From Chrysomallon squamiferum (Eukaryota; Mollusca; Gastropoda; Neomphalida; Peltospiridae): a stretch of DNA of 64,000 nt. Positions 1 to 14,734 of this stretch are shown in pieces. Position 1 is the stretch's first letter; every line of letters starts with the position of its first letter. Made by a program: the position numbers and the translations under genes. The stretch covers positions 2,203,616 through 2,267,615 of the forward strand of contig CM022666.1 in assembly GCA_012295275.1 (NCBI GenBank), given 5' to 3'. The notes under the pieces are model-generated. The model was not told the DNA's origin and made no database searches. It saw nothing but the letters and a program-made list of their open reading frames with translations.

Positions 1-110
1 TCCAGAAGATGGTGGGAGGGTGAGCAATCTGAGCCCACTTGCTGAACTGTTCCACTCGAGTGACGAGGTCATGGTCCCACATGAGACAGAGGCTTCATGG
101 ATGGGTAAGC
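1..110 (-). CDS. DNAH2: DNAH2 exon 81 (partial): C-terminal domain, with a frame-breaking +1 indel
   Basis: At least 110 nt, cut by the window edge; acceptor CTTCAG, phase 0 in. It reads A-Y-P-S-M-K-P-L-S, then one extra base near 80-83 must be removed to reach [12 protein letters not shown] and [13 protein letters not shown]. About 120 more residues are expected beyond position 1. Confidence 0.9.
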
Positions 111-1688
111 CTGAAGAAAACATTAACATTAAAAACAGGTAACATTAAAAACAGCTAACATTAAAAACAGCTAACGTTAAAAACAGTTAACATTAAAAAC
201 AGTTAACATTAAAAACATTTAACATTAAAAACTGTTAACATTAAAAACAGCTAACATTAAAAACATTTAACATTAAAAACAGTTAACATTAAAAAAATAT
301 ATCATTAAAAAAAATGTAACATTAAAAACATTTAACATTAAAAATATTTAACACTAAAAAAATGTTCATGTTAAAAAAACTGAAAATAACTAAATAAAAC
401 AGAATATAATATAAATAATTCCGAAAATGTTTTTAAAATGTAGATAGACTAGAAAATGAGATACAATCATTTACCAAAGAAAATAAAACTTATGTTGTAC
501 ATTTCTAGAATGACATGAAAATGAACAAATGTTTAACGTTTAAAAACTGAACAGAAATTTAATAAAATTTTAATTAAAACCATAGAATGACGTAGAAATT
601 AAACAAATGTTCAGTTACAAAAAACTGAAATGCACAGAATATTTAATAAATGTTTAATGTTTAAAAATGTATCCTAAAATTTAATATGATTGTTGAGTGA
701 TAATATAGCGATAATATTTATTTACTTATTTAGATAAATTACAAGTTACTTGACTCTTTAATATTGTGATTATTTCTTTTTATTATTATCATTCCCTATA
801 GATAACAGTATCACAGTCAAACTTCATATTACCTACTTTCTTTTCAATAACTGCATAACATGTTATAATGCATGTTTCAGTATAATAGTCAAACTTGATA
901 ATACATGCATTCTTTCTAGATAATAACTGAATAACATGAAAACGTCACTGGTATAACATGCAAATTTGATAATATATACATTCTTTGTACATAACTGCAC
1001 AACATACAAACTTGAATAGTACAATATCGAACACCATAACACGGCAAACTTGATAATACAGCCACTCCTTCTAGATAACTGCATAAGAAGCAAACTAATA
1101 TCCTAAATAACGGTATAACACGGCAAATACGACAACAAATGCATTTTTTTCTAAACAACGGCATAACATTGAAACTTCCCTGGTACACCTTTCTGCAAAC
1201 CAAAGACGACAGTAACAAATACTGAACTGTATCGTATGCAGCTGGTTGATATACAAAACAAGGGGCGCTGAGGACTTTTCTACTTACTCTTTCCCAGGTT
1301 TCGGGAACATGGCCATCGTAGATGCAGTGGAAGATGTCTTCCAGGTCACTGCTCATCACCACCAGGCCCTGGATTCCTTTCTCCAAATCTGCCAGAGATG
1401 CACGAATCTCATCCAGCAGCATGTTGTAGCGCTGAATCTAGAATTAAAAACAAATTATATATTGTGTATTTAACTAATTAATGAAATAATAATAATTCAG
1501 CAGCATGAATGAATCTAGAATTAAAACAAATTATATATGTGTATTTAACTAATTAATGAATGTAACAATAACAATGTGTGTGCATATGAATATAAAATAT
1601 ATATATATATAATTAATGAATTCAGAATAACATTATCTATGTGTATCTGTATGTATGTGTGTGTGCATATATATATATATATAATGTA

Positions 1689-1731
<43 letters not shown>

Positions 1732-3860
1732 GTGTAAATATATACAATTTAGGAATCCAACAATGCATATATAAGACAATGTGAATGTAGATAAACACAA
1801 AGATAACCACACACATACACCAATAAGCAGACACAGAAAGCTTTAAACAAACAAGGCCAAAAAGATGAAAACAATAAATATAAATAAATCCACTTCTTCA
1901 CTTTTTCTAAACAACATTTATTAAAAGATTAATAACTGTGTATTAAAATAATACAGAAATAAATATAACTATCTTTAATTTAAAAAGAAAATTTAATAAC
2001 AATAATTAGAAGAAAAACAACAACAATAATAAACAAATGGATTTTTATAAAAACCTATCAATTTTAAAGAACTATACTTACACACATAAATAACACACAC
2101 AAAATCAATTTTATAAAGCTATACAAAAAGCAAAATGACAGGAAACTCCAATATCTTACTTCTTGAAGCAGGACAACATTTAAAGCTGATGGGTCCACTG
2201 ACAGAATTTTAGCTGTTCCTTCGTAATCAATATTTTCTGGAAGCTGACGGAAAATGTTGGCTGCAAGTTCCAACACCTGTGGAAGAAAAAAGAAAAAAAA
2301 AGAAATGCAAATTATTTTATTAATAATAACAAAAAAATAAAATTAAGAATGTTAATAATAAAAATGATGATAAGGATAATAATAAATAAAAACAATAATA
2401 ATTATGAATTATAATAGTAGTAATAATAAATAAGAACATAAATAATAAATATTAATAATAATAATAATAATAATAAAGCAATAATAACAAATATGAATAA
2501 TACAAAAAAGTTGAAAAATTTATAATAAAACAACAGCAACCAGAAAACAATTTAAGAATTATATTAATTAAAATAAAAATTATTATTAATATTACTAAAC
2601 AAATCCTCAACCTTGCTAAACATTTGTAACTTTTATTCCTCACATTCTATATAAATTTTTTTTTTTTTTTTTTTAAATCTAAGATTCATCAATAATGATA
2701 ACAATGTGATTCTGCTTAAAACACTATAAATACTTTAAAAAAAATACACAAACAACTTTCCACCTTCCATTTATCAATATTTTTTATTTTAAAAAACAAA
2801 TCCTATTTCAGACAAGATTCACTCACTTTCTCTTCCCTGCTTTCACCCTGGGTGCTCGAGATCTGAGGCTGCAGTGACAACAGCGTGTCAAACATCATCT
2901 TCGTCTCTTGGATCTGGGAGGTGATGTCAGCGTTGGGGTGTTGCCCAAAAGCTTCGGGGTGATCAATGTTGGGCAGCATGCTCACATATTCCTTGTATGA
3001 CGACAGAGGCCCATCCTTGGGGACATAGTAAGCTGGGAGAATCGACAGTCTGGAAAAGCAGTTGATGGATTTAATTAATGTAATGAACATAAATGATAAA
3101 CGAAGGTAACTGAAAAGGTGAACATTTTTAAATTCTGGTTTATGTATCTCTGATAGTCATTAACAAATAACCTTAATGAATTTTTAGTAAATTTTCACAT
3201 AAGTGGTTTTAATTACCAACTTTTGATGATAATAATGAAGTAACAGTTTTCATTTTTTTAATAATACCATTAAGTTAGGTATTTCAAAAAATATAAACAA
3301 AGAACAACAACAAAATATGATAATATGAGTAAATCAAAACAAGTTTGTAACAAAAAAAATTCTCTGTATGTGTGGATTTCTTATTTTAGATCTATTTATA
3401 AATTGGTGTTATTAATGAAAGAAACTAGCCAGAAAAAAGGAAATTGCATCAGTACAGACTTTATTATTATTAAAGATTGGTTTCAATTAACAAATGAAAC
3501 AGTCAGTAATACATATAAAAGGTAACTGTACATTTTAAATGTAACCATAAATACTTGTTTATTATATTAAATACAGTAAATAAAGATTTTTTTTTTTTTT
3601 TTTTCAAACAGACACTTACTTGTAAAATGGTGTTGTCAGTGCTGCATCAGTGAAATAGTCAGAGATGTAGGTGTGCAGCAGTCTCCTGTCCCAGTCGTCA
3701 GTGACGTGGCCCCCATAGTTGATGCCAGCGATCAAATACTTGAGAGCGTCCCACGGAGTGTCTTCATACTCGTCCAGATAAATACTCAGCAAGTTCTCAG
3801 AAACCTGCAATTTGTTTGTTTTTTATTTACATGTGTTTTGTTGATGGTACGTTGATGTTA

Positions 3861-3894
<34 letters not shown>

Positions 3895-3913
3895 TGTTTT
3901 GTTGATGGAGAGT

Positions 3914-4008
<95 letters not shown>

Positions 4009-4966
4009 AACAGATACAATTTACACATTATTTGATTTCAATTCATAGTGGCAGGTATTTCTTTTAACATGATTAACATTACTCATGATAAAAACATAAC
4101 AACTAATCTGAGAATGTAAAAAAAAAAAAAAATTCCACAAAGTTATATAAAATAAAATAACTATACAACTGGTAGAGAAATAAAAAAAATATTTATAAAA
4201 CCAAATAAAAATCTAAATAAATATCTAAATAATTATCAACTGGTAGAGAAATAATTATACAGAAATATTTATCAAAAATTAAATAGATATATCTCTAAAT
4301 AAAAACTGGTGAGAAAATTAAAATAAATATTTCTAATCAGCAGTCAACTGAATGTCAAGTAACAAATTGTCTCTGTTGTCTCTGCAGCTGATGAAAGCAG
4401 TCAGCTTCTTGACGTGGACACAAAACAGCATGTGATTTGGACAAACCTCGAAATCGGAGTCGTTGAACTCGTAGGCAATGTTCCAGCCAAGCATTAGAAA
4501 CTTCTTCCTCTCGAGAAGCACTGAGTGGAAGAAGCAGAGACAGAAGAGGAGTTTCTTGTACTTGTCTTGTTTGTGGCATCGGCCAAACTGCTGGTCGTTT
4601 ATCAGATTGTACAGACGTTTCATGTTTGCTTTTAGACCCTGTGGTTAAAAAAAATAATAATAATAATAATAATAGATGTAAGGGTGTTTATGAGTGGGTT
4701 TGATGTTTTGAAATGGATCTTTTTTTGAATCTGTTATAGATGTATTTAATGAAATTATTATTGTTGTTTTGTTTCATTTCAGGTTTAAATTCTACTCTAT
4801 TTTTTTTTTTTGAAACAGAATCTTATCTATTTGAATTCCTGACTAAAATAACACACACACACATACACACACAAACAAAAATACAAACACATCCAAATGA
4901 TTTCAGTTATTTTTTTACACTAGTTTACTGCACACAAACACAGACATAGAAAATCACACACACACA

Positions 4967-5019
<53 letters not shown>

Positions 5020-5063
5020 CCACACACACTCACACACCCACAAACCACCCACACAAACCCACC

Positions 5064-5106
<43 letters not shown>

Positions 5107-5409
5107 TCACTCACCTTTGGAGGTTCTGTTGTCATTTTTATCCCCTGCTGCAGGATGGAGATGGGGAATTCTGGGTGGGGACTGCTGCTCAGCCAGAGTC
5201 TGAATTCTGGGTGGGGCTCCTCTACCTGCAGCTGTTCCACTAGTTTGTCCAGGTGGGGCATCCAGCTCAGTGAGAGGTGACAGTTTGCCAGGAAAACCCA
5301 GTTTCCCTGAAAAATAAAATCATGTAAAGTTTATTACATATCTAGCTTCTACATTAATAATTAACAGTAATAATACTTTCTCTCTTTTGGGTAAAATAGA
5401 GAAATAGTA

Positions 5410-5455
<46 letters not shown>

Positions 5456-6464
5456 CAGTAGTAGTAGTAGTAATAGTTGTAGTAATAACATATCTTGAAA
5501 CACAAGTTAAAATACACTGACTTATTCCATAAACAGCCCTGTTTATATAATTATACTTATAGCTACATATATTGTTAAAGATTTTAAAGTAACTGCAAAA
5601 GTTTTCTCAATTAGTATACCTATACATATTCACTGCTTCTTAAACAAAAATGACAATGAAAATATTTACCTCCTTGACTCCCTCTTTGATCATCCTGGTA
5701 GCTATAGGAGCCTGACCTTGACCCAAGGAGAGGGCATGGAAGCGCTCCTCCATTCCACTGTTCTCTGCTAGCTGCATCAAAGCACTTGTGGGATCCTGAT
5801 AACAATAACAATAACAATAACAACAGCAATAAATTATAAAAAGGTTTAATCAGTTATAAACAGCTATAAATACAAGCTTTAATAATAATTTTAACTTGAG
5901 AGATATCATCCTACAAGAACAAATCCTTAGCAGATCTTGTCTCTGTTATTTTTTACTGAAACAAAACTCAGTTGAAAAAAAATAGTTACAACTCAGAACA
6001 TTTACATCAGCAAAAAATCAATGAACAAAAAAAAAAAAAACCTTCTTCTTCTTCAATCTATTATTATTCTTTTTTTTTTATTATTACTTTTTTTTTTCTC
6101 CCACACCTTGTCTAATCTCAATCAACAGAAAAAATTCCACAATTAAAATTATATTCCTGTTTTCCACAACACTTTTCAATGCATTTACGCAGCTGAAGAA
6201 ACAGAAAGCTACAAGAAAGAGTTCTTATATGCAAGCAGAAGTGAGACGTACCACTCCAGGGGACAGGACAAAGATGAGAGGCGTCTTCGTGTTGGAGTCT
6301 TCGACCACCTGCTGCATGTCCAGCACAGGAGGTTCTACGAACTTTGATCCGAGGTTGTTGACGATGAACGACGTCGCGACAGAACGACACCCGGTCAGGA
6401 CGTAGTGACCGAACTATCAGCATCCTTTGTAGCTCGTTACACGCGTTGTCCCACTCACCTGAGT

Positions 6465-6495
<31 letters not shown>

Positions 6496-9400
6496 TCATC
6501 ATAACAATAAAATAATAATAATAAATAATAATAATAATAATAAATAATATCAATAATAATAAAATAATAATAATAATAATAATCAATAATAAAATAATAA
6601 TAAAATAAATAATAATAATAGCAATAATAATAATAACAATAATAATAATAATAACAATAAAAATAACAATAATAATAATAAAAAACAATAAATTAAAATA
6701 ATAAATACAATAAGAATAATAATAACAAGAGCAACAATAATATCAAAAATAATATCAATAATAATAACAACAACAGTAGTAGTAGTAGAACTATAATTGA
6801 AAACAATAATCATAATGATAAACATAACAATATTAAATAACTAATAATAATAATATTAAAATAACAATATTAATTAATAATAATGTAATAATAATATTAA
6901 AAAAACAATAATTAATAAAATAAATGCAATAAGAAAAATACAGTCAGTAGTAGTAGTAGAACTATAATTGAAAACAACTCATATAAACAGAAAATAACAA
7001 TAAAAATCATTATTATAACCATCATCATCATCTTCTTCAGAAATCTATCATAATAAAATATTAATATCTTCATCAGAAAGTCATCATCATTAATATCTTA
7101 ATCAACATCATCATCATCATCATCATCATCAACAACATCATCATCATTGTCATCTACAGTCATTCATTCACGTACCAGGTAAAGGTGTGTTTTCGGGGTC
7201 GGAAGAGGTGTACCAGATGTTCCAGTCTCGAGGGTACTGCTCAAAGGCTGTGATGATTCCGTGGAAGTTGGCCAGTTTCTCCAGTTCAGTGATGTTGTCC
7301 CAAGCATTGTCTGACAGCCAGCCAGAACAAGGGTTGTCCATCTGGTTCTCCCGGTCAATTACCTGGAAGTAAGTAAATTAACACCTGAGTTAACGAGTTT
7401 ATAAAAATCTGAACAAGTAAATTAAGACCTGAGTGACTTGTTTGTAAAAATCTAATTAAGTAATTTAACACCTGAGTAATGTATTTATAAAAATCTAATT
7501 AAGTAATTTAACACCTAAGTAATGTATTTATAAAAATCTAATTAAGTAAATTAACACCTGAGTAATGTATTTATAAAAATCTAATTAAATAATTACCTGA
7601 GTATAGTAGATGTAAAATCTAATTAAATCATTTTCATAGCTAAATAAGTTATTTATGAAATTTAATTAATTAAATTAATACATGAGAAACCTATTTATAA
7701 AATTTAATTAATTAAATTTTACCTGAATAATATATTTATAAAACACAATTAATTAAATTAATACCTGGATATTGTACTAAATGTAATTAAATTAATTAAT
7801 ACCTGAATAACTTATGAAATTTAATTAATTAAATTAATACCTGAGAAAAATATTTGTAAAATTCATTTAATTAAATTAAAAACTATTTATAAAATTTAAT
7901 TATATAAATTAATACCCGAGTAATTTTTTTTAATAAAATTTAATTAAATAAATCAGTATATATTACAGTTTAACTTTGTTGTCTTAACTTAAATAATATT
8001 TATTATTTTTTTCTTTTTGCTATTATTACTATTTCAGACATATAATTTCTCATTTTCCATTTTTATACAAATTAAATGGTAAACATCGCAATTCTTCTTT
8101 ACCTTACTAATTACTCAAAAGAACAGATATGAAATATTTACTACCATATCAAAATTACTATACTTTCTGTTTGGTACAGTATTTCATTTTTGACAATGTA
8201 GTTTTTTTATTAATACAAATGCATAGACAGAGAATGCTAATATTAAACTGCTTTGGAAAAATCTGTCACCTTTCTACAGTGGACACCTCATTATATAACA
8301 ACAATAATTAAACTGTGTGCACAGATGTACAATTACACTATGTAATTCCCAAACACTGAAAAATAAACAATTATTCTAACAATACTACAAGAACATGCAA
8401 CACTGAAAAATAAACCACCTTTGTAATCAGGACAGAAGAGACAATTTACTAACAATTATCAGCTAACATACTATAACTATTCTACAAACTACAAACATGA
8501 AACATTTACAAAAACCTGTAAAAATAAGCCACCTTTATAATCAGGACATGACAAACAATTTATTAACATTATCTGAACGTGCTAGAATTATTCTAAAATC
8601 TAGACGTACTCTATACACATGAAATTTTTTTATTTTTTTATATTTTTTTAAAACCTGAAAAAAAAAAATAAGCCACCTTTATCATCCTTTATAAGGACAT
8701 TTTAACATACAACAGTTATTCTAAGAACTCCCCTCACCAAACACTGGCTAACGACAATACTGAATAAATGTTTAATTTTACAGATGACCCCTCGTCAGAT
8801 ATATCTGAACTTTCACCATCAGTGTCACATGTTTGATCAGGACTGGAATGAGAATTTTCCTGAGAATTTTTCTCAGTGTTAATGGGGTGAATTGCCTAAA
8901 AGAAATTCATAATGCGAGTTTTTTGTTAAGAGTTTTAACTAATACAATGTAATTTAAAGATATAAATAAAAAAATAGTTTTTTTAAAATTCAGTACAGTC
9001 TGTGAAATATAAAATTTTAAATACAGATGCTGGATAATAAATAATTAAAGAAAAAAAAAAAGAGTTTTAATAAAACAGTAGCAGATTGAGGAAGGAAATA
9101 ATAATAAAAAAATAAAAAATGAAATGAAATAAAAAGAAATAAATTACAATAAATTTAAAATATAAAATAAAATAAATATAATAAAATAAAATTTAAATAA
9201 AATTAAAGTGAAATGATAAATTAAATATCTTTCTCATAACCAAATATAATCGAAAAATATAAAATAATGCAAAATAAATATAAAAAAATATAATAACAAA
9301 TGCATAATAATAATAATAAAAAAAAAAAAAAAAATAAATAAAATAAAAAAAATAAATAAAAAATAAATAAATAAAAAAAAAAAAATAAATAAAATAAAAT

Positions 9401-12400
9401 TTAAAAAATAAATAAAATATTAATTAAAAAAAAAAATTATAAATTTAAAAATAAAAGTAATAATAAAAAAAAAAAATATAATTTTATACTTACAACTCCA
9501 CCCCTGAGGAAAAAATTATATTCATCCATATTGAGTTTTCCAGCATGTTCTAAAATCTTTGCACACATTTGGAATGAAAAGAGTAACTTATGCTTCTCAA
9601 ACAAACCACGACAGGTAAACCTGAAAGAAACAAACAATACAATTTTAAACTGAAACACAAAATACAATATAAAACAGAAACACAAAATACAGTTTTAAAC
9701 TGAAATACGAAATACAATATAAAACTGAAATACAAAATACAATTTTAAAATGAAACACAAAACACAATTTTAAACTGAAACACAAAATACAATTTTAAAC
9801 TGAAAGAAACACAGAATACAATTTTAAACTAAAAAACACAGAATACAATGTTAAATTAAAACACAAAATACAATTTTAAATTGAAAGAAACACAAAATAC
9901 AATATAAAACAGAAAAATAAAATACAATTTTAAACAGTAACACAAAACACAATTTTAAACTGAAAATACAATTCTAAAGTAAAAGAAACACAATATACAG
10001 TATAAAACAGAAATATAAAATATAATTTTAAACTGGAAAACACAAAATAAAATTTGAAACTCAAGGACACACAAAATACAGTTTTAAACTGAAACATCTA
10101 AACAGCATCATGAACAAATATTTAAAAAAACAAAACAAAAATTTACCTGTATTTGACACATACACAGAAACATTAATAATTTCATGAAGTTAAATTATTT
10201 TAAAAAAAAAAAAAAAACTAAAACATACCTGTATTTGACACATACACAGAAATATTAATAATTTACACAGTTAATATTATTTTAACACAATCTCGACCAA
10301 ACTAAAACTCACCTGCAGACATCACACACAAAAAAATATTAATAATTTACATAATAAACATTATTTTAACATAATCTTGACCAAACTAAAACTCACCTAC
10401 AGACATCACACACCAAAAAATATTAATAACTTACATAATAAACATTATTTTAACAATCTCAACAAAACTATAACATACCTGCAGACAGCATACACCAAGA
10501 AATATTAATAATTTACATAATAAACATTATTTTCACACAATCTCGACCAAACTAAAGCTCACCTGTAGACTGCGTACGTGTGGAACTCATTGAGGTTTAC
10601 AATTCTCTCCTCAAGTTTCGAGCTTCGTTGACTTCGCTCGATGGAGTTGATGAACAGTTCAATGTATGCGTCGAGAGAAAACTGATACATCGGGTCAATG
10701 CGGCCCATGTCGTTCAACACGAAAAACAAGATGGAGGTTCTCTGAGCACATGGCCGATAGCCCTAGAAATTTAAAAAACCCCAAAACAAACAGATGTAGG
10801 ACTAATTGATAAAATGAGATGTTTGAATTATAAAACACACCCAAGTGCATGCACACATGTGCATAATGTGCACATATTCACATATTACTTACACAGTATC
10901 GTACAAACAAATTACTGAATGTGTCATATTAGCATATGCAGAAGCAGAAATATATATTTTATTTGATATTATACATCAGCATATATACATGTACATATGT
11001 TTTTAACAGACACACAAATCCACTAAGTTCATGACACATATAAAGCATATAAAGATGAACAGAGATATTCTGTATGACAAACATCCATAACACATATACA
11101 TATGCACATTCAGATGCACATCATCTTGAATAAATGCTTGAGATAAATATGTAGAAAAGAAACTATATTGTAATGATGCACAGGTACCTTTGTATATTTG
11201 TGTTTTTTAATTAATTAATTAAATTATTTATTTATATTTATTTGTTTGTTTGTTTGTCTTTTATTTAATTGCTTATTTATTTATTTATTTGTTTTATTTA
11301 TTTATTTATTTGTTTGTCAGTCTGTTTTATTTATTTATTTGTTTATTTGTTGGTTTATTTATTTATTTATTTATTTAATTGTCTGTTTTATTTGTTTATC
11401 TATTTATCTGTTTATCTGTTTGTTTTTTTAATCATTTCATCAAATAAAAAAATTTCAAAAATAAAATACAACAAACCTCTCGAGCAGCATCAATCTTGGC
11501 CTCAGTCTGTTCGGATATTTGCACCTGCTCGGATACCTCTTGTGACGTCACTTTTGACGTCTGCAGTGTGTTGACAAGTTGTTCATCATCAAGAAGTGAG
11601 CCTTTTGTCTCATACAGTAATCTGTTAACATAGCAAACCATAAAAACATTCAGTAACCATTCTCTTATTCATTCTGTCTTGAAAAAATATTTTCAATATC
11701 GTAACTTAAACACTTTGAGAAGCATTACATTGACTTTTTATCCAATTAATTTAAATTAATTTAATCTATTTAATTTCTTTAATTCATTTACTTCTTGCTG
11801 TTGTTTTTAACCTATTAAAACCAGTTTGATCAAGAAAATCACTAATAGAAAGAATATATTTTACATACAAAATTTCAACACTAAATAAAATTTAACCTTA
11901 AAATCTCGTCTTCACACTCGACCAGTTTTTTCTTGCCTGCTGCGATACTTCGCACCAGACTGTCTTTCTGCTCTTCCAGCTCTGGTCTCTCCTTTCTCAC
12001 AACTATGCCAAGCAACTGAGCCTCAAGACCTGCAGATAAAACAAATAGTTACTGTTGAACCAAAGAAGTCTAAATAATGTGGTGTGTATTCCTGTATGTG
12101 CGTCAATGTCAGAGTGTCCATGTGTGTGTGTGTTTGTATATTAGGACTAAGGTATATATTTTGTATTTTACTTTTATAGATTTTTAAAATTTGATTTCAT
12201 TCACGAAATCTCCTAACTACATCCACCAAACACTTAAAACATCATAGTTCTTCACATATGAAAGGTGATAAAAGTATAAAGGATATGTGTATGTATTTAT
12301 GTGTGTTTATGAGTGTGGGTGTGTGTGTGTGTATGAATATATATGTATAGTTAGATAGATAATAATAATTTTCAAATGATATACAAATGTTGTATGTGAT

Positions 12401-14698
12401 AAAATTATAGACAATACTTTCTATGCTTAAACAAACCTGCAGTATATTTCTACAGGAAAACATCTTGATACATCTCAACAGATACAAGAGTCTTAACATC
12501 TGTAACTTAATCCATTAATATATATATATATATATATAAGGAAGAAAAATAATTTTCATTGACCATTTTCAGTTTACCTTGTTCTTTGACAGCAAAGTTG
12601 ACGATGGTGGCTTTGGTGGAGATTTCAGGAGCATAGTGAGGGTTGCTCAGTTTTGTTGTGATGTAGAATCTGAAGTCTTTGTTGTACTCCACCTCCTTGT
12701 CTCCTAGCCGAATCAAAAAGGCTCCTCCTGTGAAAAAAAAAAAAATCCCCCAAAAATGAATAAGACACATTATACTCATCTTGTTATACAAAATAATCAG
12801 TTAAGAACTAAAATCTGATCCATCAAATGATATCAAATTTTTTTTAATCATTATTGTTGTTATTATTAATTTTAATTTTAATTTTTTTTTTTTTTTTTTT
12901 AAAGCTACTAACCGACTTTCATCAAGGATTTGTTTAAAATGGGGTCCAGTGATGGGTCCAGTTTTTCCTGAACGTTCTGTAACAGGACAGGCAAACCGAA
13001 CTGGATGGCATTCTCCAAAGTTCGCATGTAGTCAGACTGCTGCAGATCTATCACTTTGAGACCCTGTGAAGACATAAAGAAAAATATTTTAATTCAAACA
13101 CTCTTAGTTAAATAAGGCAACAATGTTACAATAATACAAGACTCAGAAAACAAACACAGAAAACAGACACTCAAAAAAACAAATAACCCTAAACAACCCA
13201 TTAGCAACATTATAAAATATTCTGGTTTTTTAATGATGCATTCTGTATTATCTATAAAATATTCTGTTTTTATTAATAAAGTATTCATTATTACCCCCAT
13301 AAAAATTTTAGTTAATTTAATTAAATATTCTATTTTGTTAATTCAGTATTCAGTATTAATTCAAATTATTTAATTTTTTAATAAAATATCAGAGTTGTTT
13401 ATAAAATATGGTAAACAATTTGCTGTTTTTTGCTTTTTCAGCACAGCCTGATTTATTCATCAAATTAAATTACCACTAACAATATCATTTCTTTAAAAAA
13501 TTTAACAAACTTAAATTTAACATTTAAAATCTAAATAAACATTATATTCAGCACAAAACAAAAAAACGTTACCAGATTCACTCATGCGTTACCTTTGCTG
13601 CTTCCATATTTTTTATCCACTTGATGGCCTGTCCCTGGGGATCAATCATGAGCGGCCACCTGCGCCCTCGGGTGACAATCACACCGTTCTCTGTCGAGAA
13701 GGAGTCACTAGGCAACCCCTGGATGTTCCAGTCTCGCACGACAGTTGGCTTTGCCATGAAGTAACAGAAGTCAAAGTCCGGAGCATTCGGAATGTTCAGT
13801 TTTCTTATCTGAAATATTTCAGTATTTATAAATATAATATAGAATTTCAGTATTTATTATATAATATAGAATTTCAGTATGTATATATAATATAGAATTT
13901 CAGTATTTATTATATAATATAGAATTTCAGTATGTATATATATAATAGAATTTCAGTATTTATTATATAATATAGAATTTCAGTATTTATTATATAATAT
14001 AGAATTTCAGTATTTATATATATAATATAGAATTTCAGTATGTATACAATACAGAATTTCAGTATGTATGTAACACAGAATGTCAGTATGTATATAATAT
14101 AGAATTTCAATATGTATGTCATACAGAATTTCAGCATGTCTATAATATAGAATTTCAGTATGTACATAATATAGAATTTCAGTATGTTTATAATATAGAA
14201 TTTCAGCATATGCATATAATATAGAATTTCAGCATGTATATATAATACAGAATTTCAGCATATGTATATAATATAGAATATCAGTATGTTTATAATATAG
14301 AATTTCAGCATATGTATATAATATAGAATTTCTTCATTTATAAAATGCAAAACTGCAATGGGTATTTAAAATTTAGAATTTCAACAAAGTTCTGGCTGCA
14401 CAACCTATTGTAATTTTGTATGTTCAACACAGAATTTAATCTGACTATTGCAACAACAGCATAACAAATGATTATGTTGGTTAACTGTGGTTTGTACCTC
14501 ATTCATCCAGTTTTTCTTCACAACGTCCTCGCGGTAGTTGGAGAGGAAAGGTCCCATGTACGACATGAATGCTGCTGCTATCAGGCAGTCTCCCAGCAGG
14601 TAACCCATCTGTTCCTCCAGATTCTGAAACAAAAAAATAATTTTTAAATACAACAACAACAACAACAATAACAATAATACTAATAGCCAACAATAATA

Positions 14699-14734
<36 letters not shown>

